Below are positions 9,390 to 19,716 of a stretch of 64,000 nucleotides of DNA, piece by piece. The number at the start of each line of letters is the position of its first letter. Within the stretch, counting starts at the first letter, position 1. A model generated the notes under the pieces. The model saw nothing but the letters and a program-made list of their open reading frames with translations. It searched no databases and was not told where the DNA came from. The position numbers and the translations under genes were made by a program. Source of the DNA: Entomortierella parvispora (lineage: Eukaryota; Mortierellomycota; Mortierellomycetes; Mortierellales; Mortierellaceae); the NCBI GenBank assembly GCA_963573315.1, contig OY752144.1, forward strand, positions 2,412,501-2,476,500, given 5' to 3'.

Positions 9390-12300
9390 CCCCCCGACTT
9401 AGATTCAAGTCGTCCGCGACTTGATACGGCGAGGGTGTGAGTGGCCATTTGAGGGCGACGTCTTTGACCACTGCGACGTGAAGGCAAGGCCGAAGCGGCT
9501 AGGGCGGCTCGGTAAGTACGGGCGGCATCTTCGGCAGAACCCATCATAGGTGGTTCATATGATGTAGACTGGGCACGACGTGCAAGGTAACGTTCATTTT
9601 CGGTACGAAGTCGTAGGCTTTCGGCAACTCGTTGTTCTTCGTCCGAGGTCAGGACAGGGGCTGGGGTACCATCATCGGTGTTGTCGTGAAAGTCCTCCAT
9701 AGTATGCTTGGTTTTAGCGAACCAAGCACGGACGGCCGTTTCGCCATTGGGAAGGAAGGCTTTCTTAAGACGGTCTTGATGGACAAGGTCGACTTTAACT
9801 TCGCCATCACCCCATCTTAATTGATAGGTTGAAAGAGGAGTGACGCGTACGACCTCAAGGGGGCCATACCATCTGGGCTGCAACTTGGTTCGACCAAAAT
9901 TCTTAACAAGGACGAAATCTCCGACTGCGAACATGTCCTCTGTGATATTGTGAGTGTCTTCGTGTCGAGCAACCATGTCGTCGGCGGCTGCTTGTTGTGT
10001 TTGTAAGTGTTTTTCGCGAAGGGCGTCGATTTCACGAAAGGTCTTCTTCCTGTATTCAACTGCATCATTCTCATTCTGAAAGTCAAATAGAAATGGGCGG
10101 ACCGGATCTTGGGGCAGACGAGGTTCAATGCCATAAACCAGCTGAAAGGGGCTAACATGGGTCCGTTGAGAGATATGGACACGGCAGGCATAAAGGCTCT
10201 GGTGAAGGTACTGGTCCCAGCTGTGAATGTGAGTACCCACGTACTTGTTGAGCATGTGTCCAATTATTCCGTTAAGTCGTTCACACTTTCCGTTTGATCG
10301 AGGGTGATATGCAGAGGTGGTTTGGTGTTTGACATGTAATCGATCCAGGTAACGTTGGAGTACATTCGACATAAAGTTGGCTCCACGATCGCTAACGATC
10401 TCACTAGGGCATCCAAACTGGAGGAAGATTTCTTCATAAAGGAAGACGGCGACAGCCTCTGCCGTTGCGTCGGGCAGGGCTCGAGCGATTGGCCAATTGG
10501 TGGCGTAGTCAATCGCAGTGATGATCCATCGGTTGCCATTCTTAGTGAGGGGCAAACGACCAATAAAGTCAATACCCCAACGTTCAAAAGGGCGTGCCGG
10601 CGCTAAGGGATGCAGAGGGGCGACGGATCTATCACCGGCGGGCTTGACAAGTTGGCAAGGCTTGCATTCACGGACCATCAATTTGATGTCTGAACGAAGG
10701 GTGGGCCACCACATACGAGTTTTTGCCAGCTCGTAGGTGCCTAGTTCACCAAGGTGTCCAAGGTCGGTATGGAGGTCAATAAGACGATCCATTCTTTCGG
10801 CATAGGGAACAAACGGCACTTGAATTCCATCGACGTCATAAAGGAGCTCATCGTCAACGATAGAAAATCGCTGAGCTTCTTTGCGAACCTTTTTCTTGAT
10901 GTCCCCGTCGGTATGTGGGGGAAAGGAGCTATCGTCCAAAAAGGCGGGAACGAGAAGGGGCCAATCCCAAACATCCAAGTGTCTAGGGGGCACACTGACT
11001 AAGTTCATTTCCATACGTGAAAGGGCGTCTGCGGCAATGTTTGTGGCACCAGTCTTGTATTGGATCGACAGATTGTATGGGGCGAGGAATTCGGCCCATC
11101 GGGTCATACGTTGGCTCAGATGAGGTTGAGTCAACAAAAAGCGGAGGCTGGCATGGTCGGTGAATACCAGGGTTGCCTCGGCTCCAAGAATATAGGGGCG
11201 CCAGGCTCGACAAGCGTGAACTATCGCCAATAGTTCTTTCTCATGGACCGGGTAGTTGCGTTCGGCAGGCTTTAATTTACGCGACTCGTAAGCGACAGGA
11301 TAACGGATACCATCCTTAACTTGATACAAAATGGCGGCGGTGGCATCACCTGAGGAATCACAGTCAATCTCATAGGGTAGAGATGGGTCTCCGAGAGCCA
11401 AAGCTACGTTATCTTCGGAAACTTTCAGGAGCAACTCACGGGCTGTGTCAAAGGAGAGTTGCTGGGCCGGACCCCATGTGGCAAGAGGTCGGGTCTTGTT
11501 CTTATCTTGGCCAGGTCCATCGGCTAGGAGACTGGTGAGAGGGATAATAGTGTGGGCGTGATTCTTGAGGAACCGTCGAAAGTAATTCATGAATCCAATA
11601 AAGCGTCGAAGCTGTTGTACGTTCTTAGGGACAGGCCAGTCTCGTAGAACCTGGACCTTGGCGGGATCCACTTTGATTCCATCGCGACTAATTACATGAC
11701 CGACAAAGGAGATCTGAAAAAGTCCAAAGGCGCACTTGCTTCTTTTGAGGTGCAATCCATTAAGCTTGAGGATTTCAAACGTCTGACGGAGATGTTCAAG
11801 GTGTTCTTCAAAGGTTTTTGAGTAGATAAGAATGTCGTCCAAGTAAATGATCACAAATTGATCCAAATGCTGACGGAACAGGGCATTCATAAATCCTTGA
11901 AAGGAGGCGGGGGCGTTGGTGAGTCCAAACGCCATGACTCGGAACTCATAATGACCATAACGGGTGGCAAATGCAGTCTTGGGGATATCCTTTTCGGCAA
12001 TTCGCAATTGATAATAACCTTGTTGTAGGTCCATCTTCGAATAGAAAGCGGCACCTTGGAGACGGTCTAAAAGTTCTTCCAAGATCGGCAAGGGGTACTT
12101 GTTTTTTATCGTTAAGGCGTTGAGGCCACGATAATCAACACAAAGACGCATCGATCCGTCTTTTTTCTTGACAAACAATACCGGGGCGGCCCAAGGTGAT
12201 GAGGACGGCTGAATATATCCGAGGCGCAAGAGTTCGTCTAGTTGCTCTCTCAGGATCTTTAACTCACTGGGTGACATCTTGTACATCTTCTTAACAACGG

Positions 12301-14197
12301 GCGGGGCATCGCCGGTTGGAATCTGGTGGTCAAACTCGGGTCTGGCAGGCGGCATCTCTTGAAGGGGTGCAAATACATCGGCGGCGTATTCATCCAGTAA
12401 TTCGTCTAACTGGGCCTGTTGAGCGAGGGACAATTCAGGGTTTGTTTCGGCAGGTTGACTTCCTTGGTCAGGCAGTGACGTGTGCATGACATAAATGATT
12501 CCAGCTTCCACAGCATCGTCGGCAGTGAGAGCATGGGCAAACTTTTGGGCGTCGAATTGAAGGTTTGCGAGTTGAGGTTTGCTTTCGTCGGGCAAGGGAA
12601 CAGATTGTGGTCTCGATTTGGCTAGGACTTCGCACTTGTGTCCGTTAAATTTCCAGATGACAGAGTATCGCTCCCAATTGATTTGGGGATGGAAGCAGAG
12701 CATCCAAGGAATTCCAATAAAAAAGTCATAGACGAGTTCGCGGATAACAGTGGCAGTGAAAGCACATTCCATTTTGCCAATGGTCAACCGGAGGTCGACT
12801 TCGCCGATGGCCTGAGCGCTCAGATCATTACTGTGCGCGGTCTTAATGGGGACGGGATCCGTGACTTTGGTTTCGCGAAGGATCATTTTGGAACAAAATC
12901 TTCGAATGGTGTCAAGAGCATGCTCGGAAATGGTGTTAACGTTGGCGCCATTATCGAAAAGAGCTTCGAAGGGAAGACCAGCGACGTGAACAGGAAGGAC
13001 CATCAGGGGGCAGGCTTGCGGATTAAACTGTTGCGGGGTTACCATAGTCATATTGAGCGCGGGTTTCTGTTGGCGTGGTGTACGGTTTTTGAAAGGGCCC
13101 GTCTGGCCAGGTCTGAGAGAGTTACAGTCTCGTCGTCGGTGTCCGGGTTGGCCACATTTATAGCAGACTTGCGGCTTGGTGCATTGGGCGGCGAGATGAC
13201 CGACTATACCACAGTTACGGCAGGTTAATTCAAGGTTATTAACCAATGGATGAGTGTCAACATCCATATCCATGGGTCCAGGGCGATGACCGGTTTGAGC
13301 TTCGACAGTGCTAGCACGGCGGTGGGCTTGAGTATAAAAGCCCGTACTGGGGGATCCATAGATGCGAGGGTTTGTAGCGTAGTTAGGTTGGAATCGGAAT
13401 GGGTGAGGACGTGTAGGTGGGAACTGTTGATGTGCTTGATAAATACGTTGTTGCGCAGAAGCAGAAGTTAGGCTGAACTGCAGCTTCATATTAGAACGGA
13501 CTTCACAGAATCGACGGACATCTTCCCAGGTCTTGACTTCTTTTTCGATCAGGAAGTCGTGGAGGAACTTGGGACATCGTGTACGGAACATGTGGACCTT
13601 TTCGCCTTCGGTTAACTTGTTCAATAGGGGCAGGGCTGCAAACTGGAACTTCTGGAAGAAGGTCGTGGGAGTGTCACCTCTTTCCCAGACGGCCTTATCC
13701 AAATCGTCTCGTAGCGAATCTTCGGCATCGGGGGAACCATACTGCATCAGGAAAGCTTGTTTAAAAGTTTCCCAATCACGACTTTGTGTGGTGTGACGGT
13801 AGTTCAAACCCCAAATGTTGGCAGGTAGACGCATCTTGGCGATGGCCGCGAGAGTCTTCTTGTCTTCATAGATCTCGTTGAGTTCGGCTGCTGCTTCGAT
13901 TTGTTCAATCCAGGTTCGTGCTTCAAGAGGGGTAGTTCCGGGTGCACCTGAGAACGTGGGCGTGTCAGAGGTGTGGCTGTTACGGCCTCTTCGTCTTGGG
14001 GGATCACTACGGTGACTTCGCATGTCTTCATCTTCGTCATAGTCAGAGGGTTGAGCTGGAGGGGGAAACTGGGGAGGGATAGGCGAGACACCGAATAAGT
14101 TGGCTTGATGAGAGGTTCTGAGCCCCATGGAGGAGCCCGGGCGACGGAGGGGGTCAAGACGTTGACCATCTCGAGGGGGAGAGCTATCGACTGGCAT
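9170..14197 (-). CDS. Gag-Pol polyprotein of Ty3/gypsy element
   Basis: I start at the ATG at 14197, giving 1675 residues with no frameshift between gag and pol. Domains in order: Gag capsid (~60-290); two CCHC knuckles, CRNCGIVGHLAAQC and CYKCGQPGHRRRDC (~325-365); protease with FDNGAN (~414), where Asn replaces the usual Ser/Thr; RT with the YLDD catalytic pair (~784); RNase H starting DCDSSGDATAA (~945); and integrase with an HHCC zinc region (~1145-1185) and D,D,E residues in GIDFIG, SDRGANF and KCERLNG (~1210-1300). The tail after integrase is long and Ser/Arg-rich; I see no chromodomain. The last ~73 residues are encoded inside the 3' LTR. All catalytic residues except the protease variant look intact. 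Confidence 0.95.
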   Translation of the reverse strand: MPVDSSPPRDGQRLDPLRRPGSSMGLRTSHQANLFGVSPIPPQFPPPAQPSDYDEDEDMRSHRSDPPRRRGRNSHTSDTPTFSGAPGTTPLEARTWIEQIEAAAELNEIYEDKKTLAAIAKMRLPANIWGLNYRHTTQSRDWETFKQAFLMQYGSPDAEDSLRDDLDKAVWERGDTPTTFFQKFQFAALPLLNKLTEGEKVHMFRTRCPKFLHDFLIEKEVKTWEDVRRFCEVRSNMKLQFSLTSASAQQRIYQAHQQFPPTRPHPFRFQPNYATNPRIYGSPSTGFYTQAHRRASTVEAQTGHRPGPMDMDVDTHPLVNNLELTCRNCGIVGHLAAQCTKPQVCYKCGQPGHRRRDCNSLRPGQTGPFKNRTPRQQKPALNMTMVTPQQFNPQACPLMVLPVHVAGLPFEALFDNGANVNTISEHALDTIRRFCSKMILRETKVTDPVPIKTAHSNDLSAQAIGEVDLRLTIGKMECAFTATVIRELVYDFFIGIPWMLCFHPQINWERYSVIWKFNGHKCEVLAKSRPQSVPLPDESKPQLANLQFDAQKFAHALTADDAVEAGIIYVMHTSLPDQGSQPAETNPELSLAQQAQLDELLDEYAADVFAPLQEMPPARPEFDHQIPTGDAPPVVKKMYKMSPSELKILREQLDELLRLGYIQPSSSPWAAPVLFVKKKDGSMRLCVDYRGLNALTIKNKYPLPILEELLDRLQGAAFYSKMDLQQGYYQLRIAEKDIPKTAFATRYGHYEFRVMAFGLTNAPASFQGFMNALFRQHLDQFVIIYLDDILIYSKTFEEHLEHLRQTFEILKLNGLHLKRSKCAFGLFQISFVGHVISRDGIKVDPAKVQVLRDWPVPKNVQQLRRFIGFMNYFRRFLKNHAHTIIPLTSLLADGPGQDKNKTRPLATWGPAQQLSFDTARELLLKVSEDNVALALGDPSLPYEIDCDSSGDATAAILYQVKDGIRYPVAYESRKLKPAERNYPVHEKELLAIVHACRAWRPYILGAEATLVFTDHASLRFLLTQPHLSQRMTRWAEFLAPYNLSIQYKTGATNIAADALSRMEMNLVSVPPRHLDVWDWPLLVPAFLDDSSFPPHTDGDIKKKVRKEAQRFSIVDDELLYDVDGIQVPFVPYAERMDRLIDLHTDLGHLGELGTYELAKTRMWWPTLRSDIKLMVRECKPCQLVKPAGDRSVAPLHPLAPARPFERWGIDFIGRLPLTKNGNRWIITAIDYATNWPIARALPDATAEAVAVFLYEEIFLQFGCPSEIVSDRGANFMSNVLQRYLDRLHVKHQTTSAYHPRSNGKCERLNGIIGHMLNKYVGTHIHSWDQYLHQSLYACRVHISQRTHVSPFQLVYGIEPRLPQDPVRPFLFDFQNENDAVEYRKKTFREIDALREKHLQTQQAAADDMVARHEDTHNITEDMFAVGDFVLVKNFGRTKLQPRWYGPLEVVRVTPLSTYQLRWGDGEVKVDLVHQDRLKKAFLPNGETAVRAWFAKTKHTMEDFHDNTDDGTPAPVLTSDEEQRVAESLRLRTENERYLARRAQSTSYEPPMMGSAEDAARTYRAALAASALPSRRSGQRRRPQMATHTLAVSSRGRLESKSGGVVNPTTFNPRSRAPPTFSARTRRALGPEAHGVYFHADADSYWEPVSGLVSGYVSSSSDPLTTDDSDYELVDL
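9390..9395 (-). other. Polypurine tract
   Basis: On the minus strand GGGGGG immediately precedes the 3' LTR, the position expected for the plus-strand primer. It lies inside the gag-pol frame. Confidence 0.7.
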
Positions 14198-14235
14198 GTT
14201 GTATCGTGTTTGGATTTGGGTGGGACAAAGAACGA

Positions 14236-14247
14236 CCTTTGCTACCA
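14236..14247 (-). other. Primer-binding site, complete element
   Basis: Four nucleotides inside the 5' LTR, the minus strand reads TGGTAGCAAAGG. The first 7-8 nt match the 3' end expected for initiator tRNA-Met. It is the same site as at 8456-8467. Confidence 0.7.
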
Positions 14248-14251
14248 ATTT

Positions 14252-14718
14252 TGTCGTATAAACGCGCTGCTTTGTTATGTACGGCTGTATTTACAAGAGT
14301 GCTTGGATCTTCAGGAGAATCGACGTATTCTGTCAAGCAAGGAGGGAAAGATATCGGCATCAGAAGATCTGTATTGAGTTATATCAAATAGTGCTACGGA
14401 AGAGTTACCTGTCAAGCAAGGAGGGAAAGATATCGGCATCAGAAGATGCCGATCCATCCTTGCGGACCAGGTCTACTTATAGAGGCTATCTGCTAAATCT
14501 ACAAATCTACCAACTCATAGTCTGAGTCGTCGGTTGTCAGCGGGTCTGATGAACTGCTGACGTATCCGCTGACAAGACCGCTGACAGGCTCCCAATAGCT
14601 GTCAGCGTCTGCATGAAAGTAGACGCCATGGGCCTCCGGGCCTAGAGCGCGACGGGTCCGGGCGGAGAAGGTTGGTGGCGCTCGACTGCGGGGGTTAAAA
14701 GTGGTCGGATTTACGACA
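14252..14718 (-). repeat. 5' LTR of Ty3/gypsy element
   Basis: 467 bp, the partner of 8923-9389. A TATA-like CTATAAGT on the minus strand at 14475-14482 could start the element's transcript. The reading frame crossing this copy is only the duplicate of the gag-pol tail and is not a separate gene. Confidence 0.95.
14475..14482 (-). promoter_or_regulatory. TATA-like box in 5' LTR
   Basis: CTATAAGT on the minus strand, about 240 nt from the start of the LTR, is a plausible U3 core promoter for the retroelement. Confidence 0.35.
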
Positions 14719-14734
14719 TTTCCATATAAGGAAA

Positions 14735-14805
14735 GCGTGGTTGGTTTAGTGGTATAATTACCGCCTGCCACGCGGTAGACCCGGGTTCGATTCCCGGACC
14801 ACGCA
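14735..14805 (+). tRNA. tRNA-Gly (GCC), copy 2
   Basis: Identical in all 71 nt to the copy at 7150-7220: perfect 7-bp acceptor stem, anticodon GCC, intact D and T arms. It is followed by TTTT at 14809-14812, a proper Pol III terminator. The retroelement's LTR ends 16 bp before it, where Pol III would be expected to start. Confidence 0.97.
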
Positions 14806-14808
14806 ATC

Positions 14809-14812
14809 TTTT
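14809..14812 (+). terminator. Pol III T4 terminator
   Basis: TTTT three nucleotides after the tRNA-Gly copy 2 end fits Pol III termination. Confidence 0.6.
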
Positions 14813-15266
14813 GCTTTTGCCACCTCTGAAAACAGACAAACGGTCTTTCAGATGCAGGGTTGCCAGAGCTGGCTCCTTCATTTTTGCAAAACTTGCGAAG
14901 GAGACTTTCTCTTTGCTGAGGCATCAAAACTAGAGAGGCTGGTTCCCCACGGGAAGACGGTGACGCGGACCGGCCGAGTTTAAAAGAATCGTTTCTCGGA
15001 GCGAGAACACAAGGTGAAATGCGGTGGGTGTGAAACAGGGCACAGAGGCTGGTCCGGTTGTTCCAAATCGGTGGATGCCGCCCGTGTGTTTTGTGTGCTT
15101 TTTGTATTTTGGATGCGCGCTCGGAACTTGGGCGTAGTCGAAATTACCTCTTGTCCTTGTTTGGAGGACGGATGACGGTGTCGCTGTCTCTGCCACCCTT
15201 GTTGTCATGGTGGACGCTCGGATGACCTTAGCAATTGAAGAAGACCGAGATTCTTCGTCCCGCCTG
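14813..15266. other. Spacer between tRNA-Gly and small membrane protein gene
   Basis: Single-copy sequence without repeats or a convincing frame. A 118-codon minus-strand frame (14930-15286) has no family signal, and its upstream end overlaps the TATA box of the next gene. Confidence 0.5.
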
Positions 15267-15273
15267 TATAAAA
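15267..15273 (+). promoter_or_regulatory. TATA box
   Basis: TATAAAA, 120 nt before the start codon at 15393, followed by a C/T-rich leader. Confidence 0.55.
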
Positions 15274-15392
15274 GAACACTCCTCATCTCTATTCCTGCAC
15301 ATTGCTCTTACGCACCTCAGTCCTCCGTATCCTTTCATCCTCAACCTCATCCACCTCCACTCCTACCTTACTCCTCGCAACATACTCTCAGC

Positions 15393-15896
15393 ATGCGTCT
15401 TATCAAACAAAACATGGACAACCTCGCTGCATCGGAAGCCATGCGAGGTGGAGCCCTTGGCGCCCTCAAGTACTGCACCGTTGGTCTCTTTGCTGGCGGT
15501 CTCCTCACAGCATTCTCTCCTAAATTTGCTGCCATTCGCCCACCTCAAAAGGTATTCCTATCAACTTCATCAATTGACCCGAGTTTCCATCTGCTGCGCT
15601 CCCTTTCTACTCTGGGTTTTGTGTTTACTCATTTCCTTGCACCTTGACCCGTATATTCCTTGATTTAGGCATGGCTAATGGTCGCAGTTTTCTTGGGCGG
15701 GTTTGGAAACGGTTCAGATACGACTTTCACCAACTTTGAACGGAGGGATCGCGAAATGCAGATCCGAATTGCAGAGCAAAGAAGACACGATATTCTCTAT
15801 GGCAGTGACGAGGAGAAGCGTCAGGCATCCGAGGCTGGCGTCTCATTATCGACCCTGATGGCTAACTCTACATCCTTGCCCGAAGATACCGCGTAG
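15393..15896 (+). CDS. Small two-helix membrane protein, unknown
   Basis: Two exons (15393-15551 and 15669-15896) joined in phase 0 over a 117-nt GT-AG intron encode 128 residues. There are two hydrophobic stretches, at residues ~23-42 (ALKYCTVGLFAGGLLTAF) and ~54-64 (AWLMVAVFLGGFG), with a PxFAAIRPPQK loop between them. A charged, Arg/Glu-rich helix and a Ser-rich acidic tail follow. Size and layout resemble small mitochondrial inner-membrane or assembly proteins, but I cannot name a family. The intron consensus, TATA box and composition argue that it is a real gene. It converges on the exchanger gene with only 146 bp between the stop codons. Confidence 0.8.
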
Positions 15897-16042
15897 ATCG
15901 GGAAGCCGTGTTCGACCTCCATTCCATTCATTACCCCTACAGCATACAAAGGAAAATACCCAACACCACAGTATATATTTTCTTTGGAAAATAAAATAGA
16001 TATGTAAATAACATACGATGAGATTTTTGAGATTCCATGAGA

Positions 16043-18636
16043 CTATGTTAGAAATTTAAGGGCAGTGGATCCCGCCTCCGTAATATTATCGAGACTGACA
16101 CCTTCCGCTGGAGCAGAGTCGTCATACCAAAAGGCGATGGCACAGAGTAAAAAGATGGCCAGCAAGATCACACCCTCAAACCAATTGGTCTCTCGGTCCG
16201 CAATTAAATAGTTTACGATCAGGACAGACCCCACCAGGACGGAGGCCTCCAGGGTCGAGAAGCGGAATGTCATGGGTTGACCAATACCCCATCCGATCAG
16301 GACCAAGATGGGGGTGACCAAAAGCGCAATCTGCATACAAGACCCCACCATCAACGACATGGCTTTGTCCAAATGATTCGCCCTGGATTCTCGAATCGCC
16401 ACCACTTCCTCCTGAAGATCCGCGATCAAGACAATGGGTAAAAGGATAAAACCGACAAACGAATCGCCCAATTTGAATTGGTGACCCAAGGACTCGACCG
16501 AGTGCACCAGAAGTTTTGCAGAGTATATCTGGGCAGCCATGCAGCACAAGTACGCAAAGCCAGCGAACCAGAAATGAGTGTAACGCTCCTCGACCGAATG
16601 AGGACCCTGATGTTTGGCCTCAGGTGTGACCATGAAAGTACGACTGTGGTACTGGTAAAGGAGACAGGCGCAATAGATGAACAAAAACATGATCGCCATG
16701 CCGTGAGAAATGCTGAGGATATCCTTATCGACCAGAGTATCGATCAAAGCCAGTTGTTCTTCACGCTGATGAGGATCCGTGACAACAGGGAAAATTGAGT
16801 TGTAGACGCTTCGAAGGGTTATGTCCATGGCCACTGGAATGATGTAGGTAATACTTGTCAGCATCAGGATGTTGATACTTGTTTGCGTAGTTTCCTATGG
16901 GATGAAGGAGGAGACGAGAACAATGACGGATTAGCTGTAGGCCCTATACGGCACACGACAGTTTTTCATTTCGATATGTTTTTCCTCCTGAATTTTTGGT
17001 CTGGGGTCTGGGCATGTATGTCATACCTTGCTGAGATACTGGTGTACATGGTAATAGCCTCCGTAAGTGACAGCGACACCCAGCATCTAGATGGGGTAAA
17101 AATCAATGTGTGTCAGTCGCGGACGAGCTTTTTTTTGCAATGGACGCGTCAATTGAAAATGAAAAGAGTTGAGTTTCAAGGCGACTTACCAATAACAAGT
17201 TGTTCAACATAGCACCCAGCATGGCAGCTTGCACAACAGAGATGAGACCGTGCCTGAGCGCAAAGAAGGCGACAGCCAATTCTACGGAACTACTGGTCAT
17301 GGCATCAACGACACTGACCGCGCTCTACGTTCAGAGAGAATGTGCACGCGTGAGATGGGGTGTCGGCATTGAGTATGGTGGAACGGGTCTATTGCGTGTG
17401 TCTGGGACAAGGAAGACCCTTGTGTCCTTTGTGCTTGTACCCACCCCCGGTATCAACAGGGCTTTTTTTTTTCCCTCCCTTTTGATTTTTTCTCCTCGGG
17501 AAGATGAAAAATAAATAGAGAGAGCAGTTGTAATTCCACCCAACCAGCAGCAGATCCAACACCAGCGGTTGGTTGGTCGACCGCCGCTCTCTCACCTTTT
17601 CTTGACCACCCCATCAAGCCATGCATGCACAGTAATATTTGGAAAAAAAAGGGCTAAAAAGAAAACTTACCGCTCCAAACCTTGGCACCAACTCTTCCAA
17701 AGCAACACCGGCGGCCTTGCCCAGGTGCATCATCACCAGCATGTTCAAGATAAAGACGACAACGTTAGCCCCACGGCTCAACATAATCTCCGATTCTTCT
17801 CCTCCTGCTTCTCCTCCAACAGCCGCAGCCGAGGCCCACATGAGCATGGCTTCTGCAGTTGTACCATTGGCCCCGTGCCCTGCAGTCAGCGGTGTGGCAC
17901 TGTGTTCCAAATCCTGCTGATGCTTTGCCTTGTTTGTCAACACAAAGGGCACCACCCAGGCAGGGATGATCAGGATCAAGAAAAAGAACCGACGCAAAAA
18001 AGTCCTGGCCGCTCGAAGGTTCTCCTTAACACTTCGATAGGGGAACAAATGGCGATCAGGTCGATGACCATGCAACCGGTCCGTCCAAGACCGATAATGT
18101 TCTTCAGCGTTTTCTTCAATATGATCGATCCCTTGTTCAATCCCGGCTTGAACCTTGGATACTTTTTCCTCCAGATCCTTCTTGATATTCTCCAACGGCC
18201 GATCGGGATGGTCGATATGAGAGAGTTCCACCATGGTCGAAAGACGCTTGTTATCTTTGAGAGTTGTAGTGGCGGTGGTGGTAGAGGGGGTGGAAGGGGA
18301 AGAGGAGGGTTCGATCACGCCCATGCCAGACAAGGTCGAGTCGCCACTCTTTTCGTCTTCGATTGTCACGCGACGACAGACTTCAGAGGAAGGCGAGTCG
18401 GCGGCATTGTTGGGTTTCTCGGCCGCAGTGGAATAAGCAATGGTACGGGGTCTTATCCTGCCACCCAAGAACAGCGGCCGCGGTGCAGATGCTGCCGACG
18501 GGTTATTGTTTGTTGTCGTCGATGCTCTGGCGATGGTGGCGGCTCTGGGGGTCACAAGGGAAGAGGACAAAGGGGTTGGTGCTTCAGCTGTGTGGGGAAT
18601 CGCTGTGATGGTGTCCCCACTGTTTGGCTGTGCCAT
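16043..18636 (-). CDS. CAX-type vacuolar cation/H+ exchanger
   Basis: Four exons: 17671-18636, 17190-17324, 17027-17086 and 16043-16894, all phase 0, giving 670 residues. The N-terminal ~200 residues are hydrophilic and Ser/Thr/Pro-rich. The rest holds about ten membrane segments. The first alpha-repeat reads TSSSVELAVAFFAL followed by AAMLGAMLNNLLL, the counterpart of the CAX GNxxE region. The second reads LIADLQEEVVAI then GSCMQIALLVTPILVLIGW, a clear CAX signature. GN is replaced in both repeats, while the Glu residues are retained. The long N-terminus and altered motifs recall yeast Vnx1-type exchangers more than Vcx1. Family membership is strong; the ion (Ca2+, Na+ or K+) is not decided by sequence. 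Likely at the vacuolar membrane. Confidence 0.9.
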
Positions 18637-19716
18637 GTTTAAAATGAGGGAGAGATAGCGGTGTGCGAGTGCGTGGGTGTGAGTGTACGGGTGTGAGTGT
18701 ACGGATGTGTGTTGGTGTGTGAGTGTGAGAGAGAGACAGAAAGAGAGGAGACGGAGGGTCGATCCCTAAGATCTGAATGATGAGTGTTGTGGGTATGTGT
18801 TGTTTTGTTTTTTGTTGCTCAGGGACAGATCAAGGAGAAGGATGGAGGGTATCGGGATTTTATTGGGATTGCCGAGCGAGTGAATGGGTGAGCTGGAGAA
18901 CAAAGAGTGGGGCCGGAAAAGATGAGAGTGAGGAAAAAGAGGGGGCGATGTGAGTAAAAAAGAGAAAGAGAGAGAGAGAGAAAAAAAGCAAGAAGCGTTG
19001 TGAGAAAACAGAAATGTGGTGAGCAAACAGGGACCGACGCCCATGGTAAGATGGATGCTGGGCTGAGGTCTAAATTGGATCCTGGAGAACAGCAACCCTT
19101 TGATTGAGGGCGGGCGGGTGGTTTGCAGGGCTAGACAGCGGTGCAAAGATTTCAGCTGGCGGCGGGACGGAAATGGGGAAAAGGATCCCAAAGTGATAAC
19201 ATTTGTAGATGGTCAATTGCGCAAAAAGGGGCGCCCAACTTCATGTCGGCCCATGGATCCAGGTGGGGCCGCAGGGAAATAGGAACTGGTGCGGTTGTAT
19301 GAAAAAAGATTGGTCTGGAAGCATGGGGCAATCCAAACTTTCCAAAGTGGAGGTCGAGCAGCTGGACAGGGAAAAGAAAAAAAAAATATGAGCACCAAAA
19401 TGAACAAAAATAACCCTGGTAGACTGTGCAACCGAGGATACCTTGGAAAGACTATAGTTTTTAACCAGGGATTGGCTTACCCAACGCTTTGCTGTGTTTT
19501 TCATATTTGTTCAGTCGGGAGAGATACACACGTTCTGTACACCCTGATATCTATCAATTGAAGAGCGGGCGTCTGAAAGTGGCGCAAGAGGAAACTAGAC
19601 CAGATTCCAACAATGAATTGAGTTTTATGCTACGCGTTCTCTACGCGACCTTTTTCATGACTTGAGATGTTTATTTGAAATAGTACAAAGGGTAGGAGGC
19701 CAAACTGACAGTTCCT
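18637..19716. other. Intergenic, GTGTGA-rich and GA-rich
   Basis: Upstream of the exchanger start and beyond the 3' end of the RBM22 homologue. It has GTGTGAGTGTACGG-type repeats at ~18670-18730 and a GA run near 18960-18985. No gene is seen. Confidence 0.5.

Larger units (their letters stand above)
8923..14718 (-). mobile_element. Complete Ty3/gypsy LTR retrotransposon
   Basis: A 5.8-kb element in minus orientation. Its 5' LTR is 14252-14718 and its 3' LTR is 8923-9389. Both LTRs are 467 bp, begin TGTCGTA and end TACGACA on the plus strand, and appear identical by eye. TTTC flanks both sides (8919-8922 and 14719-14722) as a 4-bp target duplication. The primer-binding site and polypurine tract are in the expected places. 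Inside is a single uninterrupted gag-pol frame with the order Gag, protease, RT, RNase H, integrase, which defines Ty3/gypsy. Identical LTRs and an open frame mean a young, possibly active copy. One end lies 16 bp from a tRNA-Gly gene. Confidence 0.95.

Noticed and set aside
9170-9800. Chromodomain at the end of the integrase
   Set aside because: The post-integrase region is Ser/Arg/Pro-rich and I see no aromatic-cage pattern, so no chromodomain is claimed.
14499-14927. 142-codon minus-strand frame crossing the 5' LTR
   Set aside because: Most of it is the duplicated gag-pol tail inside the LTR, joined by chance to sequence antisense to the tRNA gene.
14930-15286. 118-codon minus-strand frame
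   Set aside because: No recognisable motif, and it runs over the TATA box of the gene on the other strand.
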